This document shows, piece by piece, positions 1 through 12,340 of a stretch of DNA of 64,000 bases; the stretch's first letter is position 1, and each line of letters opens with the position of its first letter. A program made the position numbers and the translations under genes. A model generated the notes under the pieces. The model was given only the letters and a program-made list of their open reading frames with translations. It was not told where the DNA came from and ran no database searches. Source of the stretch: Brachypodium distachyon (Eukaryota; Streptophyta; Magnoliopsida; Poales; Poaceae); the NCBI RefSeq assembly GCF_000005505.3, contig NC_016134.3, positions 19,766,370 through 19,830,369 of the forward strand, in the 5' to 3' direction.

Positions 1-699
1 TGTGGATGAGCTTTCCAAAAGATATCATGTCCAATCTACTCGTGTAGTACCTGTCTCACACTCTCTCGTACATGTATCTTGCCTATGATTACCACTGTAG
101 ATGAGTGGATACAACATGGGCACCAAACAGTAGAGAGATGTATGCTTTGGTGGCCTTTTTCTTTTTGTCTTCATATATTAGCTAGTGGGAAATGTGAAAG
201 GCGTATATATGTAAGGTGTATGGAAATTACTTATATAATGTTCCTCCGGATTGTAACAATAAAAAGAATATTTACCTACATTGCTTCTAGCTCTGTTACT
301 AAATATATAAGATGAAAGGATGTGGCAATAGTTGCTACATAACGAATATCTTCATTCTAGCACTCTTTTCCAGAATGATGCTCAACATACTGATTCTCAT
401 TTTCAGAGATTAGTTATATTATCTAACGTACCTTCGGATAACACAAAAATAATATTTATTTACATTACTAGATGTCTATTTGGAAAAAGAAAAATCGGTC
501 CATCAACCACATGCAGTGCAGGACGCAAAACTAATACTGCATCCATTCCAAAATATAAGAAGCCCAACTTATTTGTCCTAAGTGAAACTTCTTAATGTTT
601 GACCAAATTTATAGAAAAGTCTACCAATATTTATAATATCAATAAGTATACTAGGGACATATATATCATGACTGATTTACGAGAACCAACTTAGAATTG
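1..699. other. AT-rich intergenic DNA, no gene seen
   Basis: AT-rich sequence with only short open frames that lack codon structure or recognisable motifs on either strand. No transposon ends, RNA gene or promoter could be supported here. Confidence 0.6.
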
Positions 700-701
700 T
701 A

Positions 702-811
702 CCCCCTCTGATGCATATTAATTATCTCAAATTTCAAATATGGATGTATCTATGTCTAAAAAGCGTTCAGATACATGTAAATTATCGACAATTAATATGG
801 ATCGGAGGAAG
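702..811. mobile_element. Stowaway-type MITE
   Basis: The left end (CCCCCTCTGATGCATATTAA) and the reverse complement of the right end (CTTCCTCCGATCCATATTAA) form a long imperfect terminal inverted repeat. TA dinucleotides flank both sides (700-701 and 812-813). The interior has the usual palindromic core (gatgtatct ... agatacat). These are the hallmarks of Tc1/mariner-derived Stowaway MITEs in grasses. It is non-coding. Confidence 0.85.
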
Positions 812-813
812 TA

Positions 814-1964
814 GATCTTGGTAGCTTTTCTATAAACTTGGTCAAAGTTTAAGAAATTTGACTTAGGACAAATATTTAACTTCTTGCATTTAGAAACAGA
901 GGGATTACTTCGATTCATGCAATCAATCTTTCAAAATTGTGTCCACCATATATAATATATTAATGCACGTGAAAGCATAGAGTTGTCATTGTATTATTTT
1001 GTCATTGTCATGCTGTTTTCAGGGTAACATCAGCTCATCATCATTTTTGTAAAACGTGAATATGTGCAAAACAACCAAATAAAAAAACCAGAAGAAACAT
1101 AAACAGGTGCAACCCTTTTCGGGCAAGTTTCGCAGGGTTCGGTTGAAGAATAATTGTCTCTATGTCTTTTGGGCCACATGACCACTAAGTGGTGGGAAAA
1201 GTCAGTCAATTACACCGCTGAAGTCCTTAAATCTCACATTTTGGGTTCTTCGTTTGTAGTTAGCCAAAGAGTTAATATTATGTGACAAAAACTATCAATA
1301 GTTGTGGTTATCTGACAGCAAATCTATAATTTTCGAGTTTCATGATATTCACTACAAATTAGGCTGGCAATTTCTACAGTGTCCAATGTTGTGTTCCTTC
1401 CAAATGGAGTAATAGGCAAGGCGTTTGGAGAAACTACAAACCGACCCGTTTTTGTTGATAAATTATGATTTTGCCCTTCCTGGTGGATTTTGTTCAGATG
1501 GTTCTCCATAGATGCATATTGAAGCATTAAAAGGTACACCAACTATTAGAAAATAATCCTAAAAGACATGATCTCTCCTCCAGGCTAAAAGTGGAAAATC
1601 CACTGTATTATAATCATGGTTATTTTTTTTCTCATGCTTTGAGATTAGTTTTAAAAGTTAATTTATCCACGTGTCATATGATGCAGGTGGTCTCTCGAGA
1701 GAACAGGCCTCTTAGGAATATTTCCCCTATCTAAACCCTTAGATAAAAAATAATGGACGGTGCATGTTGATTCCAGGGTACTACTACATACATTTAATAT
1801 GGCTTAGATGCAACTTCCGGTTTTACCAGCAGAATTTTACGGTGCTGCGAGCGAGTGTATCGCAACCGTGCACGTGGACATGCAAGGTTTTGTGTTTGGG
1901 TTTTAATTTGGCCGTTGTAGCTCTCTGCGTAATTTGACGGTTCAAAGTTCAAAATAAAGAAGCG
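814..1964. other. Intergenic DNA, no gene seen
   Basis: No coding region, RNA gene or clear transposon end is visible. The last ~100 bases lead into the probable 5' UTR of the LINE. Confidence 0.55.
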
Positions 1965-2427
1965 TGTGGGAATGGCGCTCCCGTTCTCCTTTCCCTCTCT
2001 CCACCAAACCCTAGGCCAATGTCGATTGATCCTTGCTGATCTCGACCTAGCAGATGATCAGGGTGGGCGCGAGAAGGCGGACGACACGATCGTCAGGTGT
2101 ACCGCTCCTTTGTCCGTTTCCTCTCCCCGCTTTCATCCCTTCCCGTTTACTACTTTCTCATGGTGCGGTGGCTTCCCCAGGATGCAACACATGTTCGGTC
2201 TCCAATGGCGGGGGATCAAAGGTCACTGACGCTGGGACACCACACGAGAGTTTTTTTTTCCGCGGATTCGGTCGCTTTTGGGAGTTCAGAATCTCGTATC
2301 GCCATCCTCCACTTCTAGTTCTAGGGTTCCTCCAAATTCGGCGGCGGCGACTGGAGGGTGGCCACGGCTGGGATTTGGCGGCGCTCCGCTATGAGAATCC
2401 CCTCCTCGCCCCTACGCGGAGGTGGTG

Positions 2428-4834
2428 ATGGAGGGACGAGGAGAGGGTCAAGGGGATTGGAGAGGTACTCGTCCGAATGGATTCGGTGGCGGTGCAGTGG
2501 GATGGGAGGGCAGGCCATCGGGCAATTGGAACGGCTGGCAGGGACCTCCTCCTCCGTTCAGACCACCACAACCGCATCTAGGAGCAGCCCCTTCGTTTCA
2601 GGTACGCCCCGCTGATCAGTACGCGCAGTCTGGAAGGGGATATTCAAGCTGGGATCCTAGGTTTCAGTCTGGCAGTCAGTACAGGGGACAGATGGTGCAA
2701 GGGCAGGGGTTTCCTAACCCAGAGCAATTTAATTTCTCGGCGAGTGGCTATGTGCAACCTGGGCATGGAGGTTTCTCAGGGGGACAGCCACTGGCGAGCG
2801 GAGGACCGCCTCCTGGTGGGCAGATTGGTACTGCTCCAATGCCTCCGAGTCAGGTTGGTGCTTATCGGGGTGAGTCTTCTGGCAGTGCTCAGGGTTCGGT
2901 TCAATCAGGTGCAATGGGGCAAGTGTCACCAACAAATTCTGATGGTTCAAAGTCTGTTGAGCAAAGGGAGGGGTTGGCAGTGAAGATATGCTACAGGTGT
3001 GAATTACCTGGACATGGTATCAAAGCGTGCAAGATTGTTTTATTCTGTGTGGTATGTGGAAAGGATACTCATATGGTTACTAAGTGTGTGATGCATACGC
3101 AAGCTAAACCTATTTCTCAACTAGTTGGGAGTGCAGCCGATGGGCTTCAAATGTTTATTGCTCCAGTTACTAAGAAGGCAACTGTTGAATCTAAAGATGC
3201 TATGGCTTTAGTTAGTGTACACTTTGGGGAGATCACTGCAGAACAACTGGTCAATGCCTTCAATAGAATGTTTCAGTGGGGTTGGGCATGGTCAGCCAAA
3301 CCTTTTGCCCCCAGCAGTTTCCTTATGAGGTTTCCTTCAGTTCAGAAGATAGATGAGATTAACCAGTTTAATGATTTCTGTCTGGTTGGTGAAAGAGCTG
3401 AAGTGATGGTGTCTCGATGGTCTCCTGAAAATTTGGCTCAATTCAAATTGACTTCTGTTTGGGTGAAGGTTTCTGGTTTACCTGATTCTCTGCTTAATTA
3501 TCAAGGGTTCTGTATGGCCGGGTCTATTCTGGGAACTGTGCAAGAAATTGATATGATAACCTACAGGAAAATGGACGTTATCAGAGTGAGAGTTGGGGTC
3601 ATGGATCATAGGAAAATTCCTGAATGGGGGCCTTTGACGGTGGATCCTTTTATATACAGAATTTACTTTCAGCTTGAGCAGGTGGTGGAGCTGGGAGGGC
3701 CTATGATTAGTGGCTTGCTGGTGAAAAGGGCTTCTGAACAGCATCCTACACAGGCTGAGCAACAAGCTGCTAGGGAATTAAAAAGGCAAAAAAGTACTCA
3801 AGAAAATCAGATGAGTCAAGAGGGTGGGAATGACAATACTACTGTAAGAGATGTCAACAATGACAAGTTTTCAGATATGGAGGAAGAAGGTCTTCTATCT
3901 AGTCAACCTGATCTTAATGGTTTAGCTCTAACTAGTCACCAGGCTGGGAAGTTAGATGGTCATGCTTTGGATCAACATAGTAGGGGAAGTGAATCTGCTA
4001 TTGATAGAATCAACAGTAAGTTTGCTACAGCTGCAGAGAAGATTGATAATCTAGATTGTTTTGAGGATGAATCTGAGCCACAAAGCTCTACACAATTTGC
4101 TAGAGATTGTGGTTTGGGGACTCAAGCTATTAATGAGATGAATAGTATGGATTATGATGTGGAATCTCCTGAGCATATAATTCCCATTTGCACTCCAGAA
4201 GGGCAGAAGGGAGACAAGGTTACTCCAATGAAGAATTATGCTGCTGTAGTTATGAGTGGGCATGGGGGGCGCTGGGAAGCAGCCTGCTCTAGTCAAGGAT
4301 GGAAAGGCTAAGAAACTTGCTGCTGTTGATGAAGGGAATAGGCGCGGAAGCAATAGGAATATTCATGATGACAAAGCTACTCTGGACAAAGCCATGGACA
4401 GGGCTAAGGTCAAGAATCTTGATGCTGGTAAAGGTAATAAATCTCCATCATTGTTCCCTATTGTACTTTCTACACATAATGATACCCTGGTAGATATTGC
4501 TAATAAATTAGGAGTTCAACTAGGTAGTTCTGCAACTGAGGTAGATGACAATCTTAATGTCATCAAGGAACTTGAGCAAGCTAGAGCAGTTATGTTTTTG
4601 AATAGTACCAAACTAAGTAATGATAAGGTACAGTTACATGAAGATCTGGTTAATAGTTTTGATCCTGAAACCCTGGAGAAGATGGATTCTTCTTCAGAGG
4701 ATGAACATGAGGAAGATTTTGTAGAAATGTTTGAAGCTAGATTTAATTCCGGTAATAGAAAGATGTCTGGTTACACTGGGGTTGCCAGTGTCAAACCAAA
4801 GATTATGATTAGGAAAAATAGTAAACGAAAATAA
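2428..4834 (+). pseudogene. LINE ORF1 (nucleic-acid-binding protein), frameshifted
   Basis: ORF1 proteins bind element RNA in the LINE ribonucleoprotein. The frame opens at the ATG at 2428 (MEGRGEGQGDW) with a Gly/Pro/Gln-rich N-terminal region of about 180 residues. Two zinc knuckles follow, CYRCELPGHGIKAC and CVVCGKDTHMVTKC, both C-x2-C-x4-H-x4-C, at about 2989-3093. Next comes a DUF4283-like region (about 3200-3700, ending FIYRIYFQLEQVVELGG). The frame breaks near a run of six G at 4263-4268. The rest of ORF1 continues in another frame from about 4256 (GMGGAGKQPALVKDGKAKK) to the stop at 4832-4834. ORF2 starts five bases later, as usual for these elements. Confidence 0.8.
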
Positions 4835-4838
4835 ATCC

Positions 4839-7800
4839 ATGCATGGTCTTTTTTGGAATGCTAGAGGTTTAGGGCAGTTAAGAAAAAAGAAGTTTCTTCA
4901 AGATACTATTAGGGACAGACGTTTAAGTTTTGTTGGAATACAGGAAACTAAGAAAGTAGATTTCCAATTGGAATGGTTGAATTCTTTAACTGGTCATGAT
5001 TTGTTTATTTGGCATTGGGTTCCCTCTATTGGGCAATCTGGTGGTATCTTACTGGGAGTTAGTGAGTGCATGTATGAAATAGGGGAATGTGAAAAAGGGG
5101 TTATCATATTAGAATGCTTCTGCATGACAAGTGTTCTGGCTTTACATGGAATCTTGTAGTAGTTTATGGAGGCCCTCATTATAAAGATAAGGCAAAAAAA
5201 ATTGGTAGAATTGGTTCAAGTTTTGGGTTGTAATAGTTTTCCTTTCATGCTTGGAGGGGACTTTAATATTATTAGACATGCTTTTGAAAGTAATAAAGGA
5301 ATCAGACATTCTAAATGGTCCAATTTGTTTAATGGTATTATAGAGCATTGGGCTTTGCAAGAACTTGATTTATCTGGTAGATCCTTTACTTGGTCCAACA
5401 ATCAGGAGGACCCCCTTTTTGAAAAACTTGATAGAATCTTAGTAAGCTCTGGTTGGATTAGTACCTACCCTTTAGCTACTGTGATTGCTTTAAATAGAAG
5501 AGTTTCTGATCATACTGGTTTGCTTGTTACTTATGGTCTTTCAGCTGTACAGATTCATAGACCTTTTAAATTTGAATTAAGCTGGTTCTTACATCAAGAT
5601 TTGCATGCTATTGTCACGTCGGTTTGGAATGCTAAAATACCTGGTATGAAATTTATAGATAAGTGGCAGAATCGAGCTAGAGAGATGAGGAAAGTTCTTA
5701 AGGGTTGGCACATTAATATTAGGGGCACTAGTAAGAAGATTAAAGAGGACTTGGATATGAAAATTGATGCAATAGATAGGCAAAGTGAGTTACATGGCAT
5801 GACTTTTGATTTGAGGCATGCTAAGAGTCAGCTTGAAAAACAAATAGATATCTTAGGCAAGGAGGAAGAGTTGATTTGGTTTCAGAGATTTAAGGAAAAG
5901 GATCTTATGGAGGGTGATAGTTGTACTGCTTATTTCATGGCTAGAGCTAGTAATAGAAGGAGAAAACTAGGATCTTTCATTTACATCAGGAAGAAGGGGA
6001 CATTACTGGAGACAAGAATATTCTGCATTATGCTACTAATTTTTATAAACAATTTTTTGGTCCTAGTGATACTCTTAATATTACCTTGCGAATTCCTATA
6101 GATAAAGTTTTGGATGATGCTGACAGAACTACGTTAGAAGCTGAATTTACCATGGAGGAAATTAAATTCTCTGTTTTCAATATGAAGAAAAATAAAGCCC
6201 TTGGTCCTGATGGTTTTCCCATAGAATTTTACCAGAATTTTTGGCATTTAATTAAGGCTGACTTGATGCATCTTTTTAAATTGTTTCATAGAGAGAAGTT
6301 AGATATTAATAGAATTAATTATGGTAATATTACTCTTTTACCTAAGGGGCAGGATGCTGATTGTATACAAAAGTATAGGCCCATTTGTCTGTCCAATACT
6401 CTCCTGAATTTTTTTACTAAAACATTGAATTGTAGAACTATGCTAGTAGCTGATAAAGCAATAGATGAAGTGCAATCTGCCTTCATCAAGGGTAGATTTA
6501 TTTTGGATGATGTAGTGTTACCGCATGAAACCCTGCATGAAGTCACTAAGACCCATACTGATGCAGTCCTTTTTAAGGTTGATTTTGAAAAAGCGTATGA
6601 TAAGGTTAGTTGGAGCTGCCTTCTCAATGTTTTACAGATGAAAGGCTTTCCAAACCAGTTTATTAAGATGGTGATGCAGATTGTTTCTGGGGCTAGTGTA
6701 GGGATAGTGGTAAATGACATGTTGGGTACTTACTTTAAAACTAAGAAAGGATTCAAGCAGGGGGATCCTTTCTCCCCTTTATTGTTTAACTTGGTAGTAG
6801 ATGTGCTTAATGTTTTATTTAAGAGGGCTCAAAAACAAGGTCTAATTAAAGGTTTAATTCCTAGATTAGTTCCTGGTGGTCTGAATATGCTTCAATATGC
6901 TGATGATACTATTTTTTTGTTTGATGGGAATCTAGAAGGAGTTAGGAACCTCAAATTTCTGCTCTATATTTTGGAACATATCACTGGTTTAAAGATTAAT
7001 TTTCATAAAAGCGAAGTCTACTGTTTTGGTAATGTTGTAAATAATAGTGAGGCCCTGGGTCAGATTTTTACTTGTAAGATTGGTACAGTTTCATTTAAAT
7101 ATCTTGGTATACCTGTGCATAATAAACATTTAACTAATGCTGATTGGAAAGATACAGAAGGAAAAGTTGAGAAGAAATTAGGTTGCTGGAAAGGCAAATT
7201 ACTTTCCTATGGAAGGAGCTTGACTCTTTTAAATTCTAGTTTAACGCATGTTCTTTCTTATATGATGTCGCTTTATGTTTTGCCTAAAGGTGTTAAGAAA
7301 CATATAGACTATTTTAGAACTAGGTTACTTTGGCAAGAAGATCAAGGTGTAAAAAAGTATCATCTTGTGAGCTGGCAAATTGTATGCCAACCCAAAGAAC
7401 AAGGTGGTTTGGGTGTTGTTGACTTAACTACTAAAAATATTAGTTATTTGGGTAAATGGATTTGGAGATTAGAACATGAAGATGGTCTTTGGCAACGTCT
7501 GTTAAGAAATAAATATGTGAAGAAGGGCACACTTGGTCAATGTGGTCGAAAAACAGGGCAATCTCAATTCTGGAATGGTTTGATGCAGGTTAAAGATTTA
7601 TTTTCTCAGTTCTGTACTAAGAGAATAGGGAATGGTAAAAGGACCAGGTTTTGGAAAGATCAATGGCTAGGACCCTCTAGTTTACAGCATCGATATCCTA
7701 GGGTTTATTGCATTTCTATGAATCAAGACATTAATGTATTTGATGCTATTAGCAGTAACTTACAGATCCTCTCTTTTAGAAGAAATTTTACTACTGATAC

Positions 7801-8477
7801 ATATAGGATGTGGCAAGATTTGCAGAATTATTGTTCTACAGTAAGGCTTACTAGTGGGGAGGATAAATGTCATTGGATTCTAGAGAAAAATGGTGTGTTT
7901 TCTGTTCGATCTTTCTATAATGCATTAGTTACCTGTAGGATTAGATTTCCTTTTAGACAGTTTTGGAAACTTAAAATGCCACTGAAGATTAAAGTATTCA
8001 TGTGGTTGATTCATCGAAAGAGTATCTTGACTAGAAATGTTCTGTTGCATAGGGGGTGGAAAGGACCTAAGGAATGTGTTTTCTGTGCACAGTTAGAAAG
8101 CATTAATCATCTTTTCCTTGAATGCCAAGTTACTAGATTTGTTTGGACTACCATAAGCTGTGCTTTTGGTATTAGGCAGCGTCCTAGTTCTATGCAACAT
8201 TTACGTACTTGGGTTTACTAGTGTAACTATTGGTGTGACTGCTCTCTGTTGGTCAATCTGGAAAGCTAGAAATGCTACCTGCTTTTAAGGAATTGTTCTT
8301 AAAGATCCTGCTAACTTGGTGTTTTCTCTTTGTCGCTGGTTGGAATTTTGGGTTGGATTGCAGAAGCATAAGATCCGACGCCTTTCGTTGTATATTGCGA
8401 TGGTCCTCAAGACTGTGATGGCTGACGCTATGAATAAGACTCATGGATGGGAGGCGTTGAGGCGCTTGGAACATTGA
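4839..8477 (+). pseudogene. LINE ORF2 (endonuclease, reverse transcriptase, zinc-binding C terminus), several frameshifts
   Basis: The ATG at 4839 opens an exonuclease/endonuclease/phosphatase domain (MHGLFWNARGLGQLRKKKF; GIQETK). The domain resumes in a second frame (LGGDFNIIR; RSFTWSNNQ; LDRILVS; SDHTGLL) up to about 5.6 kb. The reverse transcriptase occupies about 6.1-7.1 kb with NKALGPDGFPIEFYQNFW, FEKAYDKVSW, KQGDPFSPLLFNL and the catalytic LQYADDTIFLF. A zf-RVT domain follows at 7.95-8.2 kb (VFMWLIHRK; CVFCAQLESINHLFLEC). Breaks lie near 5096-5105, at the A-run 5195-5202, near 5985-6000 and near 8218. The last segment, in a shifted frame, ends RRLEH at 8477. The breaks cluster at homopolymers. 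Confidence 0.85.
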
Positions 8478-8674
8478 TACCTGGCTTTTTCTATTTTGTT
8501 AGTTTGTTTCTGGATCTGGGAGTTGCCCCGAAGTTTGTTTTTCAGTTTGTTTTTGCTCTAGCGGTTCATAGCTCGGGCGTGTGTCCCGGCTGTGGTTTAT
8601 TTTTGTTATTTTGACTGTTGCCGACATGCACGATGCGGTTTCTTAAATGAAATCGGGAACAAGGCTCCTTTCTT

Positions 8675-8700
8675 AAAAAAAAAAAGAAAAAAAGAAAAAA
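8675..8700 (+). other. A-rich tail of the LINE
   Basis: This A-run is broken by single G bases and follows the LINE 3' UTR. It marks the 3' end of the element, where target-primed reverse transcription begins. Confidence 0.8.
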
Positions 8701-8701
8701 G

Positions 8702-9540
8702 GCTTTCACTGCGTCCTGTGCATCGGCCAGGGCGTCTCCTTTCCTTGTGGCGATCATGCGACCAAAGTGCATGACATGGCTGACCTGTCCCTACAGAACC
8801 CTCTTTGTTCTCTTTGTCCCCCTTCCCACCGTCTGTATTTGCTCCAGTACTCCACTTTCTTGAGGGTAAAAATAAAAAGATGCACTGTCGTACGTCTCTG
8901 AATCTCACTTTCTTGAGAAGGTAAAGGGTGAAGTGGCTTTGCTGTACATTGCTTTGTAGACAGATTCATAATGTTTCATGCTCTAGAAAAAAGATCAAAC
9001 TCGAGAGGTGTTGAGCGTATCTGCCAAGTTTAGTATATGAGCTTTTCTTTTTAGTGTAAGCACAATTTTTTAAAAATTCTTAGAGTGCATGTTTTGAAAG
9101 CATTCCCGATCAGTGGGTTTGACAAAAATCCCTAAAGTTCAAGAAGAACCACAAAAAATAAAAGATCAGAAGACTTATTCATATATCAGTATATAAGAAG
9201 TCTCCTACCAAAAAATATTCCCATTAATATACCCAAAACATGATATTCTTTTAAGGAAAAATATGAGGTGAAAACCCGCCATACGGTGCAAACTATGCAA
9301 ACTCATAAAAACCATGTTTAAAATTTTAAAAAATATCTGCAAAAATGCAATATGTTGAGGTGTGATGTTCTACATACATGAAAATCTTCAAGTCAAAACT
9401 CAATTTCATCGGGAAGGAATTAAAAAGCGATATATACAAATAAACAATGCCAAATAGTAAAAAACAACTATTCGTGCCGAAACCATTTTTTCGTGAAGCT
9501 AAACGCAATTTGTTGGTCGATTTTTAAAGGCATGAATAAC
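8702..9540. other. Intergenic DNA with a repeat-like stretch, no gene seen
   Basis: No coding region was supported. The stretch 9250-9500 (aaaacccgccatacggtgca, then A/T-rich sequence with ttgaggtgtgatgttctaca) reads like a dispersed, unclassified cereal repeat. I could not find its ends. Confidence 0.4.
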
Positions 9541-9862
9541 TTAGTTTTTAATGAAAAAATCCAATTTGTTGTAGGTTATTCACATGGTGTCACGTTGGAT
9601 CCGTTCATGGCCCATACTGCATCAAAGAGATGCCAGAGATCTTTTGGAGTCTGGTTGCAACCGATTGGAGACTGTCACACGAATATTTGTCTGGTTGATG
9701 CGTCAGCTTTATAATTGGTCAAGCGTAATCTTTTCAAGTTTGTTGTGATCAGATTTTTATTTGTGCGACGATGAATTTTTTTGAGAGTTTTAATAATACA
9801 TAAACTACATGCATCAATCGATGAAGACGCCGGTGATATTTTTTTCTAAAAAAACTACTATA
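9541..9862 (+). mobile_element. Probable LINE 3'-end remnant
   Basis: The sequence taataatacataaactacatgc, then atcaatcgatgaagacgccggtgat and a T/A-rich tail, resembles the 3' UTR and tail of cereal LINEs (gtgtgcatc, then gatgcagaggccggggt). The same type of end is better preserved at 62.2 kb. No ORF2 coding could be recognised upstream, so the insertion would be 5' truncated. The call rests on motif resemblance only. Confidence 0.4.
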
Positions 9863-10855
9863 AAGATGTCAAACTCTAATTTTGATTTTTTTTTTGTTAA
9901 AACCATGAGTTAGCCAAGGAGCTTAAGATTTAATGTATAGCTATCAAAATTCAAATTGGTGCACATTTTTTTGAGCGAAAATTGGTGCGCATGTATATGG
10001 TGGGTTCAGCCGGTGAGTGGCTGCTGGGCCAAAAAGACAACTTGGGTGTATCCACTGGCTTTTTTTACGTACCTTTTTGGCTCCCATGTGATTATTTTGT
10101 CAGGTTTGTAGTGGCAATGCTTCCGACGGCCCGGGGAGGGTGAGGCCCCTCGAACAAAAACGAACAAAAGGCAAAAGCCTGGGGTTTGCACGCATTGGCA
10201 TTGGCGTGCTTGCTTTGCTAAAATGGCGAGCGACCTGCCTTGGTGGACTGGACCACATGATCCGATCCGCTATGCTAGATGCAATCTTTGACAAACTGCT
10301 CTATTTACACCGGCGGATTTCTCTTTCAGTTTGTCAACAGTGGTATGCATTTGAATTCTTCCTGTTGGCTGCTCGTAGAATAAGACGGGTAGCTTAGCTA
10401 GGAGCGGGCGAGCCGGCGAGGGAACATTAATCCGGTGTTGAACAAAATACAATAGCTAGTTTCTTGAAATTTCGCATATTTGCCCAAAATGAAAATGAGG
10501 ATTACAACACACGCACTGTTTTTTAGATGTACTACAACACACTGTTAATGTGCAGCAAATGTGTAACCATCTTCCTCGTAGTGACAAATGTGGGTTTGCG
10601 TGGACCCCTGCAACCACTGAAAGTGGTCCTGCCTCGCCACGCCAGCACAGCAGCATACACTAGTGTGTGCCCGGCCCTGATTGTGTGTGTGAGAGAGAGT
10701 TTTTAGCCGCCAGCTTTTCCATATGTCTTGGATCAACAGTGGCTTCACGGCAAAGAGCTGCGTTCCGTAGGGCTATAATTCTGTTTCATGCATGCACCCA
10801 AAGCAACGACACGGCAGGAAGAGCATATAGGTGGAAGAAGAGATCAACATGAGAA
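9863..10855. other. Intergenic DNA, no gene seen
   Basis: Short open frames occur on both strands, but none has a start context, motif or codon bias that I would defend. No RNA gene or transposon end was recognised. Confidence 0.5.
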
Positions 10856-12000
10856 CTACTTCTTCCTGGCAGCGTGATACGGGTGCGGATGGCCCGATCT
10901 TTCGATGAGATTGGTAACTCTCGATTTGGGTAGGAGGTGACGTTGACGATCCGACTACGGCCTAGGAGGCAGCGCCTTAGCAATCGATACACCAACTCCA
11001 AAAGGTTATTGATCACGCGGGGGCACGATCAACCTGACCACGAAGGTCTTTGTTCCTGTGAGCAATCGAAGAACAAGCAAGAACAAGATAAATAGCGGAT
11101 GCAATCTAAAATTGCGAATATACTATATCAAACCAATGTCTCAACGAGACGATAAGTTGGGGTTCCGAAAGCGGTAAAACAGGTGGTCTAACTGACACAC
11201 GCGATTACACGAAGTAGTAGCGATGGCTAACTTTTAACTAAACAAAACCCAAGGCTCCATAGAGGCGCTCATGGGGTATAAATAGGAGGACGGAGAGATA
11301 TTTTCGTCCACCTTGAGTAAGGAGGCCGAAATCCAACTCTATCTCTAACTTCCCTAACAAACTACAACTCTTTAGGAAACAGAAAAACAGATCCGTCAGC
11401 TTGTTTTGTCCGCCACGGTCAGCACGAGTGGCATCTCTTGATGGGGCCAGATCCGTTGGAAAGGTCTTGTAATTACCTTTCCAACAAGTACTTGTTTGCT
11501 TAATTTGGACTCCGGATGCGGTCTGGGTGATTAAAACAAATTCGGGTCTCCTGGCAGCTCGGACCCGAATCGGATTCAACTTTAATTCGTGATATCTTTC
11601 TCTAACAAGCTCCGAATCATGTGCCGTTTGATTTGTTGGAAAGTACACTTGAAATCCTTCCCTCTCAGCTGTATGAATGCTTGATTCTTGTTGGCCCTCC
11701 CGTTCGCCTTCATCGTATCTCATCTTGACCTTGGATTTGAAAAGCTCGACAAGATGCCTACGGAATAAAACGAGACAAGATAGTAGTAGCTCCGCCTTTT
11801 CATAAATATGACAATGAAAACAATTACTACTTGAATTCACCTGATTATAAATCTTGTCAAATATTATAGAATTGAGGGTACCAAAGGTCGTATCCATGGT
11901 TAGCATGTCCATATCACAGTGTACCAACAAAGTTGAGACTTTTTGGATCGTAGGATTCCAAAGAATAGAAAAAAAATGTATGATAAATATCATGATTTGT
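10856..12000. repeat. Unclassified repeat-like region with a promoter-like TATA box
   Basis: Moderately GC-rich sequence between AT-rich flanks. It includes a TATA-like box (tataaatag, 11277-11285) and a 251-codon open frame on the minus strand (11238-11993). That frame has no motif, and its start lies in low-complexity sequence. The texture (ttggaaaggtcttgtaatta; cggacccgaatcggattc) suggests an old retroelement LTR or internal fragment. I found no paired LTR, primer-binding site or target duplication. Confidence 0.35.
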
Positions 12001-12167
12001 TGATTTTTATAGGAAACAAAAAAACATAGAAATCTGCAAACTAGCTCTTTACAGGAAACAAAAGTTCAAAGATTTTTGTGGAAAATTTGGAGGGGCAGAA
12101 GGTTCATGCATGACACAAGAAATTTGTTCAATGAGGTCTGACCGTCTGTGCATATAGAGGTGTTAAT

Positions 12168-12340
12168 CAGGGGCGGAGCCAAGATTCCATTATGCCAGGG
12201 GCCATTGCTTCAAATCAGCAAAGAATATTAAGTAAGATCCAAGCTAAATCGATCTTCAAAATACTAAAATTAGCAAAGAAAAAAAAAATCCACACCCTGG
12301 GCGGCTGCTCGGGCTGCCGCGGGGCCTGGCTCCGCCCCTA
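12168..12340. mobile_element. hAT-type MITE (173 bp)
   Basis: The ends are cAGGGGCGGAGCCA on the left and, on the reverse complement of the right, tAGGGGCGGAGCCA, so 13 of 14 bases match. The flanking octamers gtgttaat (12160-12167) and gtattagt (12341-12348) match at 6 of 8 positions. This fits an aged 8-bp hAT target duplication. The interior is non-coding. This terminal motif is common in grass non-autonomous hAT families. Confidence 0.75.

Larger units (their letters stand above)
1965..8701 (+). mobile_element. L1-type LINE (non-LTR retrotransposon), near full length, inactive
   Basis: This is a plus-strand LINE. In order it has a probable GC-rich 5' UTR (about 1965-2427), ORF1 with two CCHC knuckles, ORF2 with an apurinic-like endonuclease, a reverse transcriptase (YADD) and a C-terminal zinc-binding domain, a short 3' UTR, and an A-rich tail at 8675-8700. 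The layout is that of the plant L1 clade. The 5' boundary is inferred from the change to GC-rich, CT-rich sequence. I could not find a convincing target-site duplication. Several frameshifts make it non-autonomous. Confidence 0.85.

Noticed and set aside
2054..2428. Open frames at 2.0-2.4 kb as a separate gene
   Set aside because: They lie in the GC-rich probable 5' UTR of the LINE and carry no domain.
11238..11993. 251-codon minus-strand open frame as a gene
   Set aside because: No domain, motif or splice context. The sequence texture is repeat-like, and the frame includes promoter-like and low-complexity DNA.
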